DNA of 43,029 nucleotides from an uncultured Phocaeicola sp. (lineage in GTDB: Bacteria; Bacteroidota; Bacteroidia; Bacteroidales; Bacteroidaceae). Position 1 is the stretch's first letter, and each line of letters begins with the position of its first letter. The DNA is taken from positions 1-43,029 of the forward strand of contig CALUKX010000017.1 in assembly GCA_944321335.1 (NCBI GenBank), written 5' to 3'. Of the stretch, positions 31,769 through 39,091 are shown piece after piece. The translations under genes were made by a program, and so were the position numbers. The notes beneath the pieces are model-generated. The model worked only from the letters and a program-made list of their open reading frames with translations, searched no databases and had not been told where the DNA came from.

Positions 31769-33052
31769 ATGAAGAAAGTGTTTTTAGTGGTATCGCTGTT
31801 TAGCCTGGCCTTTTCGGTTCAGGCTCAGACAGCAAGAGAGGAAATTCAGAAGGATCCGGCTTTGGCTTCCGGAAAGTATTATGCTTATCAGGCACCCGAT
31901 GTGCAGCTCACTCCGGCTCCCGATGGTTATGAACCGTTTTACATTTCTGCCTTTGCCCGTCACGGGTCGCGTTATCTTACCAAAGAAAAGAAATATGCCC
32001 AACCTTTGGGACAGTTGCTTGCTGCCGATGAGGCCGGGGCGCTGACTGCCGATGGAAAACGCACTTTGAAGGTGGTGGCCGCATTGGCTCAGGAAGCCGA
32101 AAACAAATACGGTGAACTTACTCCGAAAGGAGCCCAGCAGCATCGCGAGCTTATCGGCCGCATGTATAAGAATTATCCGCAGGTATTTCAGAATGGTATC
32201 CATGTCGATGCGCGTTCCACTTATAAGACACGGGCTTTCCTTTCGATGGCTGCCGCTTGTGTAGAGCTGAAGGGTTTGAATCCGCAGTTGAATGTTACTA
32301 CCAATACCAGCGAAGCGGATACCTATTATATAAAGTATAAGAATCCGCTTTATGAGGCACAACATCTGGAAAACATCGATTCGGTTTATCAGGCTGCCGA
32401 CAGTGTTTACGTACATCCGCAACGTTTGATGAAACAGCTGTTCAAGGATTCGGCTTATGTTGCACAGAACATCAAGGATCCTGTAAAGCTGATGGCTGAC
32501 CTGTTTGAGCTTCACGGAATCAGCCAGAGCAGTTACAACCAGCCCGACCTTTCGTTCCTGTTTACCGATGAAGAATTGTATAATATGTGGCAGCGAAACA
32601 ATTTTGAATGGTATTACGAAAAGGGTGCTTCACCGTTGAGCGACAATTGCATGTATAAACTCGAACGCAATCTGTTGAACAACTTTATCGAAACAGCCGA
32701 TACGGTCATCGCTTCGAAGAAGAATGCGGTAACCTTGCGTTACGGACACGATACGAATCTGGCACCGTTGGCTGCCTTGATGGGAATCAACGAACTGCAG
32801 ACATCCACTGCCGACTGGCAGAAGATTGCCGATACCTATCGTACTTACCGTATTATCCCGATGTGTGGAAATGTGCAGCTCATCTTCTATAAGAAGAAAG
32901 GTTCGAAAGATATTCTGGTCAAACTTCTGCTCAATGAGCGCGAAGTCCGTTTGCCGCTTGCTACCGACACCGCTCCTTATTATAAATGGAAGGACGTACG
33001 AGGTTATTGGAAAAAGGTTGTAGACGGAATTGACCTCCCGGCAAAGCAATAA
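31769..33052 (+). CDS. Secreted histidine-type phosphatase (MINPP/phytase-like), paralogue 2
   Basis: This 427-residue branch-2 histidine phosphatase has a signal peptide (MKKVFLVVSLFSLAFSVQAQ). The catalytic motif is FARHGSRYL with His65, and the proton-donor motif is YGHDTNLAPL with His327-Asp, the usual HD form. It matches paralogue 1 over its whole length (LTPAPDGYEPFYIS, KYGELTPKGAQQHRELIGRMYKNYPQVF, DARSTYKTRAFLSMAA). It is the first gene of the phosphatase/receptor cluster and is preceded by a PhoB-box-like repeat. The likely job is release of phosphate from inositol phosphates or other esters in the periplasm; the substrate is inferred from family only. Confidence 0.9.
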   Translation: MKKVFLVVSLFSLAFSVQAQTAREEIQKDPALASGKYYAYQAPDVQLTPAPDGYEPFYISAFARHGSRYLTKEKKYAQPLGQLLAADEAGALTADGKRTLKVVAALAQEAENKYGELTPKGAQQHRELIGRMYKNYPQVFQNGIHVDARSTYKTRAFLSMAAACVELKGLNPQLNVTTNTSEADTYYIKYKNPLYEAQHLENIDSVYQAADSVYVHPQRLMKQLFKDSAYVAQNIKDPVKLMADLFELHGISQSSYNQPDLSFLFTDEELYNMWQRNNFEWYYEKGASPLSDNCMYKLERNLLNNFIETADTVIASKKNAVTLRYGHDTNLAPLAALMGINELQTSTADWQKIADTYRTYRIIPMCGNVQLIFYKKKGSKDILVKLLLNEREVRLPLATDTAPYYKWKDVRGYWKKVVDGIDLPAKQ

Positions 33053-33075
33053 TCAATAGATATATGAATATAAAT

Positions 33076-33112
33076 GGCCTGCAATGTGTTGAAAATAAAT
33101 GCATTGCAGGCC
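33076..33112 (+). terminator. Terminator of the second histidine phosphatase gene
   Basis: A perfect 11-bp stem (GGCCTGCAATG with CATTGCAGGCC) with a 15-base loop is followed by TTTCTGTTTGTTT. Confidence 0.8.
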
Positions 33113-33154
33113 TTTCTGTTTGTTTGTAACAGAATCTTAAAATGTGTAGTGTGA

Positions 33155-33183
33155 ATGTAACAAGCCTGCAACAAACATGAAAA
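33155..33183 (-). promoter_or_regulatory. Three 7-mers at 11-bp spacing before the TonB-dependent receptor gene
   Basis: ATGTAAC (33155), CTGCAAC (33166) and ATGAAAA (33177) recur at exactly 11-bp steps. On the minus strand they read TTTTCAT, GTTGCAG and GTTACAT, close to the GTTTCAT words at 31656-31673. They end 10 bases before the -7 box. The orientation is opposite to the other two sites. Confidence 0.35.
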
Positions 33184-33193
33184 GCGACCTCCA

Positions 33194-33201
33194 TACCTTT
33201 G
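33194..33201 (+). promoter_or_regulatory. -7 box of the receptor/lipoprotein operon
   Basis: TACCTTTG lies 19 bases upstream of the ATG at 33221. No good -33 box exists; the repeats at 33155-33183 occupy that position, as expected for an activated promoter. Confidence 0.5.
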
Positions 33202-33220
33202 CAGCAAATAAAAAATAGAG

Positions 33221-35872
33221 ATGAAATCGAAATTGGTATTAGGTTTATGCTTGTTGGCTTCTTTGCAGGCTCAAGCATGGGACATTAAAGGAAGAATTAA
33301 AGATGCACTGACTGGGGAGGAGATTATCGGTGCATCGGTAATGGTGAAGGAGGAACCGGGAAGGGGAGCTGTAACCGGATTGGACGGTAGCTTCAATCTT
33401 TCGGTCAGTAGAAAGAAGTACACGCTGGTTTGCTCTTATGTAGGTTATAAGAGAGTGGAAATCGAAGTGGATGCTTCGCGTAAGGAAATTGAAATTCCAA
33501 TGAAGACCGACGACGTGGAACTGGCTGGTATCACTGTTGTTGCAAAGAATCCGGGTAGAACCGAAGCGGGTGCGCGCGGAATCGAAAAGCAGGCTATGAA
33601 CGTGGTGAACGTGATGAGTGCGAAAGCGATCGAGCTTTCTCCGGATATTACGGTGGCAAACGTCATCCAGCGTATGTCGGGTGTAACTGTTGAACGCAAC
33701 AGTAGCGGTGAAGGACAGTATGCGATCCTTCGCGGTATGGATAAGAGATATAACTATACATTGGTCAACGGAGTGAAGATTCCGAGTCCGGACAACAAGA
33801 ACCGTTTCGTGCCGTTGGATATTTTCCCGTCGGAAATGCTGGATCGTCTGGAGGTGACCAAATCATTGACTGCAAATATGGAAGGCGACGGTATCGGTGG
33901 TGCCGTAAACCTGATTATGAAGGATGCACCGACCGAACGCCAGTTTACTGCAAACATTTCTACCGGTTATAATGCAATGTATTTCGACCGTGATTTCCAG
34001 TCGTTCAAACATGGCGATATCGCCAAGAAGTCGCCGTACGAAGCAATGGGAATGCCCGAAGACTATAAGGTTACAGCCGATAACTTCAAGATGTCGAACT
34101 TGCGCATGGATTGGAAGAAACCTTTGCCCGACCTTACTGCAGGTATTTCTTACGGCGATCGTTTCTTCAAAGACAAGTTGGGTGTGATGCTGGCAGGTAG
34201 TTTCCTGAATACCTATCGTGGTAAGGAAAGCGAACTTTACTATCAGCCGGGAACTGCCCACAACGGTATCGAGTATCGTAATTATTCTTCGCAACAGACA
34301 CGTATCGGGGCTCACGTGAAACTCGATTATCAGATCAATCAGAATCATAAACTTACTTGGTACAACGGTTATATGGATATGATCGAAGCCGAAGTACGTG
34401 ACGGAAAGGACGATAAGGAACGTCAGATCCGTATGAAATGGAATCATCAGTATATCATCAACTCGACCTTGAAGGGTGAGCATCAGTTCATGAACGACGG
34501 TGCTTTGCGCCTGAACTGGTCGGCTGTGGTATCGAAAGCTTACAGCGAAACTCCGGATAATGCCGAAATCTATATGCAGGGATCGCATGTTCAGACTTCA
34601 GGCGCTGCCATCCGCCGTTGGGAACACAATTCCGACAAGGATTTTGCAGGTTACCTGGATTTGATGTACAAGCTGAAACTCGACAACGGTTCTGTATTCG
34701 ACTTTTCTATAGGAGGTATGTACCGCGACAAGAAACGCGACAGCTTCTTCAATGAATATACATTCAATTCGGCAACAGGAAACAAGGATCCGCAGTATAT
34801 CGGTGAGGATTGGAACAACTTCGATGAAATCCTTCTTACTCCGCGTCCTTACGGAAACATCGGCGACCCTTTGAACTACGATGCAACCGAAAAGATCGGT
34901 GCCGGATACGGTATGGTGAAATATACGTTAGGTAAACTGGAATTGATTGCCGGTGTACGTGTGGAACATACCGATCAGGGATATGTGTTGAAATTCGCCC
35001 GTGACGTGGATCCGGAAGGTAATCAGAAATATACCGATGTATTGCCTAGCTTCCATGCCAAGTATGCGGTGCACGAGAATGCCAATCTGCGTTTCTCTTA
35101 CGCCCGCTCAATCAACCGTCCGAGCTTCTTCGAAATCGTTCCTTACAGCATCATCAACGAAGACTATAAGGAGAAAGGTAATCCGGACTTGGAACATACG
35201 GTAGCCGACAACGTGGATATCCGTTACGAATTCTTCCCACGTTCTTCCGAACAGATTATGGTGGGCTTGTTCTATAAGCGTCTGAAGAACCCGATCGAAT
35301 ATGGATTGCTCAACGAAGGACAGGATACTTACTACAAGCCGATGAACTTTGGTAATGCCAATAACCTTGGAGCGGAAATCGATGTGATGAAGTATTTCAA
35401 CTGGTTCGGTATCAAGGCCAATTATACATACACTCACTCGAAGATTACAACCGACAAACGTATCATGAACGGATCGGAAGTTACCTCCAAGCGCCAGTCG
35501 CGTCCGTTGTTCGGTCAGGCGGCACACGTAGCCAACCTTTCCTTGCTCTTCAAGGATACCAAACACGGATGGGAAGGACAGATTGCAGGTAGCTATACCG
35601 GAAAACGTCTGAGCGATATCTCCAACTGGTACGACGACGATATTTGGGAAGACGGATATTTCCAGCTCGACGCATCGGTTGAGAAAAGCTGGAAAAACGG
35701 ACTCAGCATCTTTGCCAAGGCATCGAACCTGCTCGATACTCCGTTGCTCCGATTCATACAGGACGGTCCTCATACAGCCAATGTAAATTCCGACCGTCAC
35801 AAAGGAAACGTAATCGAACGTAAGGAATGGCACGGACAGTCGTTCATGCTCGGTGTACGATTCAAACTTTAA
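33221..35872 (+). CDS. TonB-dependent outer-membrane receptor with carboxypeptidase-regulatory-like N-terminal domain
   Basis: The 883-residue protein has a signal peptide (to about LQAQA) and a CarboxypepD_reg-like domain at about 20-95 (DIKGRIKDALTGEEIIGASVMVKEE). A plug domain at about 110-235 contains VIQRMSGVTVERNSSGEG, RGMDKRYNYTLVNGVKIPSP and GDGIGGAVNL. A long beta-barrel follows and ends in a terminal aromatic/hydrophobic strand (FMLGVRFKL). It is not a SusC-type protein in length or motifs. The next gene, 58 bases on, encodes a surface lipoprotein rather than SusD. Flanking phosphatase genes suggest uptake of a phosphate-containing compound, but metal chelates or other ligands remain possible. 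Confidence 0.9.
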   Translation: MKSKLVLGLCLLASLQAQAWDIKGRIKDALTGEEIIGASVMVKEEPGRGAVTGLDGSFNLSVSRKKYTLVCSYVGYKRVEIEVDASRKEIEIPMKTDDVELAGITVVAKNPGRTEAGARGIEKQAMNVVNVMSAKAIELSPDITVANVIQRMSGVTVERNSSGEGQYAILRGMDKRYNYTLVNGVKIPSPDNKNRFVPLDIFPSEMLDRLEVTKSLTANMEGDGIGGAVNLIMKDAPTERQFTANISTGYNAMYFDRDFQSFKHGDIAKKSPYEAMGMPEDYKVTADNFKMSNLRMDWKKPLPDLTAGISYGDRFFKDKLGVMLAGSFLNTYRGKESELYYQPGTAHNGIEYRNYSSQQTRIGAHVKLDYQINQNHKLTWYNGYMDMIEAEVRDGKDDKERQIRMKWNHQYIINSTLKGEHQFMNDGALRLNWSAVVSKAYSETPDNAEIYMQGSHVQTSGAAIRRWEHNSDKDFAGYLDLMYKLKLDNGSVFDFSIGGMYRDKKRDSFFNEYTFNSATGNKDPQYIGEDWNNFDEILLTPRPYGNIGDPLNYDATEKIGAGYGMVKYTLGKLELIAGVRVEHTDQGYVLKFARDVDPEGNQKYTDVLPSFHAKYAVHENANLRFSYARSINRPSFFEIVPYSIINEDYKEKGNPDLEHTVADNVDIRYEFFPRSSEQIMVGLFYKRLKNPIEYGLLNEGQDTYYKPMNFGNANNLGAEIDVMKYFNWFGIKANYTYTHSKITTDKRIMNGSEVTSKRQSRPLFGQAAHVANLSLLFKDTKHGWEGQIAGSYTGKRLSDISNWYDDDIWEDGYFQLDASVEKSWKNGLSIFAKASNLLDTPLLRFIQDGPHTANVNSDRHKGNVIERKEWHGQSFMLGVRFKL

Positions 35873-35930
35873 GAGAAAATTTTACAACATTATTAAAATA
35901 GAAAATTCAGTTTAACTAATTATTTACTTT

Positions 35931-37322
35931 ATGAAATTCAATGCATTTTTAGTAAGTGCAGCTTTGATGTCAATGACATTGGTAGCATGTAGTGATGACG
36001 ACAACACTGTTGACAATGGTGGTAACGGCGGAAACAACGGAGGTAACGAACCTACTACCGAAATGGTTTCCGGTAATGTAGAAGGCGTTTGGAAAGCAAA
36101 CTCCATTGTTAAGGTAGGTGGCCACATCGTAGTTCCGGAAGGAAAGACACTGACTATCGAAGAAGGTGTTCAGGTGATCTTCGACGATAAAGGTGTAGGT
36201 GTAAATCATGCTCCGATCGAATTTACCGTAAACGGTAACTTGTATTGCGAAGGAACAGAAGCAAATCCTATTCTGATGTCGGTTGCTGAAGAAGACCGTA
36301 CAGAAGCCAATATCTTTGAAGGTTTGTGGGGTGGTATCGTTGCTTCATCTACTTGTGAGGAAATGTTGATCGACCATACTATTATCGAATACACCGGTGG
36401 TCAGGTAATCGAAGGTTCTCCTGCCGCTACTAACGGTGTGTATACTGCAGGTGACGATGCTTATCCGCAGATTACTACAAACAACATCAACGGAAAATAC
36501 GTTATCACCAACTCGGTATTGCGTAACGGTTGGTCGGACGGTATCTACCTGATGGGTGGTAATGCAATCATTGCCAACAATACATTTGCTGCTAACGGTT
36601 ACGACGGTGCAGAAGCTGTTAACGTAAAGGCCGGATGTAAGGTAGACGTTGCAGGTAACGTAATGTTCAGCCCGAACACCAACGGTATGAAGTTGTCTAG
36701 TTCAGGTCAGAGCGAAAACCGTGGACAGGCTAAGGTTCAGGCTTACAACAATACCATCATCAACGCAGGATGGCGTCGTGACGGTGAAAAGGGTGGATGT
36801 ATCTACACTGAAAAGAACGCTTTGGTTAACGTAATCAACAACTTGATGGTTAACTGTAAGTTCCGTGCAATGACTCCGAACTACGAAACACCGAACGATC
36901 CGGAAGAAGGTTATGATGAAAACTCAATCGTAGATTATAACTACTACACTTCAGGAAGCCAGAAGAGTGATGTAGTGTTCGATGGTCCGGAAGATACAGG
37001 TGTAGCTTACTCATGGCAGGGTTACAACTACGCACACGAAAACTATTACAACGGCGTGGTTGACAAGAACAGTGTAATCGCTACAGAAGAAAACTCTGAA
37101 GACCCGATGTTCGTTAACTTCGACATCAACGGTGTCGGTCTGACTGACTATGTTTACGATGCTGCTTGGGACTTCCACGTACAGGCTAACTCACCGGTAT
37201 TGAGCGGTGCTTATCCTAAATCGGATATCACTCCGTATTTTGCAGGTGGTCTGACAGTAAACGGCAAGTCGTACAAATCACCGGCTATTGCAAATCACTT
37301 CGGTGCTTTCGGTACTAAATAA
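35931..37322 (+). CDS. Surface lipoprotein with parallel beta-helix
   Basis: This 463-residue lipoprotein has a lipobox (LVAC) with Cys20, followed directly by SDDD. An acidic run at this place is the Bacteroides signal for export to the cell surface. A Gly/Asn-rich linker (about 25-42) leads to a region rich in repeated strands: AIIANNTFAANGYDGAEAVNVK, GNVMFSPNTNGMKLSS, AYNNTIINAGW and NALVNVINNLMVN. This is the pattern of a right-handed parallel beta-helix. No catalytic residues are recognised. It is probably cotranscribed with the receptor gene and may be its surface-exposed substrate-capturing partner. Polysaccharide-lyase activity is an alternative for this fold but the usual motifs are not seen. 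Confidence 0.82.
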   Translation: MKFNAFLVSAALMSMTLVACSDDDNTVDNGGNGGNNGGNEPTTEMVSGNVEGVWKANSIVKVGGHIVVPEGKTLTIEEGVQVIFDDKGVGVNHAPIEFTVNGNLYCEGTEANPILMSVAEEDRTEANIFEGLWGGIVASSTCEEMLIDHTIIEYTGGQVIEGSPAATNGVYTAGDDAYPQITTNNINGKYVITNSVLRNGWSDGIYLMGGNAIIANNTFAANGYDGAEAVNVKAGCKVDVAGNVMFSPNTNGMKLSSSGQSENRGQAKVQAYNNTIINAGWRRDGEKGGCIYTEKNALVNVINNLMVNCKFRAMTPNYETPNDPEEGYDENSIVDYNYYTSGSQKSDVVFDGPEDTGVAYSWQGYNYAHENYYNGVVDKNSVIATEENSEDPMFVNFDINGVGLTDYVYDAAWDFHVQANSPVLSGAYPKSDITPYFAGGLTVNGKSYKSPAIANHFGAFGTK

Positions 37323-37356
37323 TCCGACTCCCTAATACACAATTTATAGATCTTTT

Positions 37357-37395
37357 AAAGTCCGGCCTGAAAATTTGTTCCAGAGCCGGACTTTT
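37357..37395 (+). terminator. Terminator of the receptor/lipoprotein operon
   Basis: A stem (AAAGTCCGGC with GCCGGACTTT) is followed by TT. It lies 35 bases after the stop. Confidence 0.85.
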
Positions 37396-37801
37396 AAGTT
37401 TATGTGTATTCTTTTTACCTGTATAAGGTGTCTCCGTAATAGCTTTCCTATCGGATTTCCTCATTCTTCCTGTAAGGGCATGGGGGGGAGTATAAACCCC
37501 TTGACATTTCTGCAGAATTATTTGATATATTCCAAAATATCCCTTGACAGATTGCTGGAGATTCCTTGACGCAGTCGGAAAAATGTTTTGTCATTTGGAT
37601 GGATATGATTTGATATCTTGAAATATACATTTCGTCCTTCTCGGGCGAATTCCTGATACTTTTCGGAATTCTCTCGAACGAATGAAATTATGTATGAAAT
37701 ATTTTACGGAAAAAATCTCCGTTTTTCAGATTCATTTCAGTTTTGATACTCATCTTTGTATCATTAAAAATATCCAATTATTCACATTTAAACTATAATT
37801 T
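37396..37801. other. Intergenic region before the TRAP-like phosphatase, with short repeats
   Basis: No gene was recognised. CCTTGAC occurs three times (37499, 37542 and 37564; steps of 43 and 22 bases). GAATTCC/GGAATTC (37647-37653 and 37665-37671) can form a small hairpin without a T-run. The 11-bp-spaced repeat and a weak -7 box near the gene are listed separately. Confidence 0.55.
37723..37758 (+). promoter_or_regulatory. PhoB-box-like repeat and weak -7 box of the TRAP-like gene
   Basis: TTTTCAG (37723-37729) and ATTTCAG (37734-37740) share TTTCAG at an 11-bp step. Ten bases later comes CATCTTTG (37751-37758), a -7 box lacking the preferred T. The repeat takes the place of the -33 box. 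The long leader to the ATG is AT-rich. Confidence 0.4.
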
Positions 37802-38743
37802 ATGTTTTCGATTAAAAAATCATTGATTGCCTTATCATTGGCATTGGTATCGGCATTTGCTTTTGCACAAACTCCCGAAGTATGGAAGACACTCGAAAAG
37901 CCTCTGAATTTCTATCTGGCAAACGACCTGGGACGAAACGGCTACTATGATCAGAAACCGATAGCGGAACTTATGGGGACTATGGCCGAAAATCTCGACA
38001 TCGAATGTGTGGTGGCTGCCGGCGACGTTCATCATTTCGAAGGTGTCCGCAGCGTGAATGACCCGTTGTGGATGACGAACTACGAACTGGTTTATAGCCA
38101 TCCGGAACTTATGTTGCCTTGGTATCCAATCTTAGGTAACCATGAATACCGTGGAAACACACAGGCTGTAGTCGATTATTCGAATGTGAGCGCCCGTTGG
38201 GAAATGCCCGACAAATATTATACTAAGGTAGTGGAAAACGATGATATCACAGTCCGTCTGGTGATGATCGATACATCTCCGCTGCTCGACAAGTATCGTG
38301 AAGATACTGAAAAATATCCGGATGCATGCAAACAGGATATCGACAAGCAGTTGGCTTGGATAGATTCAGTACTCACATCGGCTAAGGAAGACTGGGTGCT
38401 TGTAGTTGGTCATCATCCTATCTATGCGGATACAAAGAAAAACGACTCTGAACGTCTAGACATGCAAAAGCGTGTAGACTCTATCTTGCGCAAACATAAC
38501 GTAGATATGTATCTTTGCGGTCATATCCACAACTTCCAGTACATCCGCAAGGCCGACAGCAACATTGATTATGTTGTCAACTCATCAGCATCATTGAGCC
38601 GTGATGTAAAACCAATCGACGGAACCAAGTTCTGTAGCGGTGAAACTGGCTTCTCATTGATTGCTGCCGACAAGAAGGAACTCAACCTTCACATGATCAA
38701 CAAGGAAGGTAAGGTACTCTATACTGTAAGCCGTAAGAAATAA
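37802..38743 (+). CDS. Secreted TRAP-like (purple-acid-phosphatase family) phosphatase with Tyr-to-His metal-ligand change
   Basis: The 313-residue protein has a signal peptide (MFSIKKSLIALSLALVSAFAFA). It aligns unusually well with small mammalian-type tartrate-resistant acid phosphatases (ACP5): LPWYPILGNHEYRGN, SARWEMPDKYY, DWVLVVGHHPIYAD and MYLCGHIHNFQYI. Metal blocks are DLG (Asp42), GDVHH (Asp75), GNHE (Asn113, His114), VVGHH (His204) and GHIH (His241, His243). In purple acid phosphatases the second block is GDxxY; here the Tyr position is His78, so the Tyr-Fe(III) chromophore cannot form. The gene closes the phosphatase/receptor cluster and has its own terminator. It probably hydrolyses phosphomonoesters in the periplasm or outside the cell. 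Confidence 0.85.
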   Translation: MFSIKKSLIALSLALVSAFAFAQTPEVWKTLEKPLNFYLANDLGRNGYYDQKPIAELMGTMAENLDIECVVAAGDVHHFEGVRSVNDPLWMTNYELVYSHPELMLPWYPILGNHEYRGNTQAVVDYSNVSARWEMPDKYYTKVVENDDITVRLVMIDTSPLLDKYREDTEKYPDACKQDIDKQLAWIDSVLTSAKEDWVLVVGHHPIYADTKKNDSERLDMQKRVDSILRKHNVDMYLCGHIHNFQYIRKADSNIDYVVNSSASLSRDVKPIDGTKFCSGETGFSLIAADKKELNLHMINKEGKVLYTVSRKK

Positions 38744-38804
38744 CTCCGATTCTATCGGATGCGATTTGATAGAATATTGATATAGGTCTTTAAAATTATG
38801 AAAG

Positions 38805-38835
38805 GCCCGACGGAAATGATACTTTTTCGTCGGGC
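38805..38835 (+). terminator. Terminator of the TRAP-like gene
   Basis: An 8-bp GC-rich stem (GCCCGACG with CGTCGGGC) is followed by TTTTCGTTTTG. Confidence 0.85.
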
Positions 38836-39091
38836 TTTTCGTTTTGTAAACTGGAGTTGTCTTTTTCTAACAGTTGAAAGCTAATTAGGGAAAATTTTCC
38901 TTATTTTGACAGAAAAATATGCTCTTCAACCTAAAAAATCGCCTTTTGTAGGGAAGGGTATCTCTTTTTTTCCTACTTTTGCACAGTTTTAGGTTTCATG
39001 TGCTAACAGACTAAAGTGGCAGATGAACTTCAGGATCGCCCGAAGCGGTCGGAAATGAACCTTATAGATGAATATATTTAAAACATAAAGC
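38836..39091 (+). promoter_or_regulatory. Promoter and long leader of the acyl-CoA carboxylase operon
   Basis: TACTTTTG (38974-38981) is a good -7 box; TTTG at 38945-38948 is 25 bases away, too far for a normal -33. The leader of about 100 bases has a GC-rich stretch near 39030-39050 but no riboswitch class I recognise. A 12-bp palindrome, GGAAAATTTTCC, lies upstream at 38889-38900. Confidence 0.45.

Noticed and set aside
33221-37322. Receptor and lipoprotein as a SusC/SusD pair
   Set aside because: The receptor lacks SusC-type length and motifs, and the lipoprotein shows a beta-helix pattern without SusD features.
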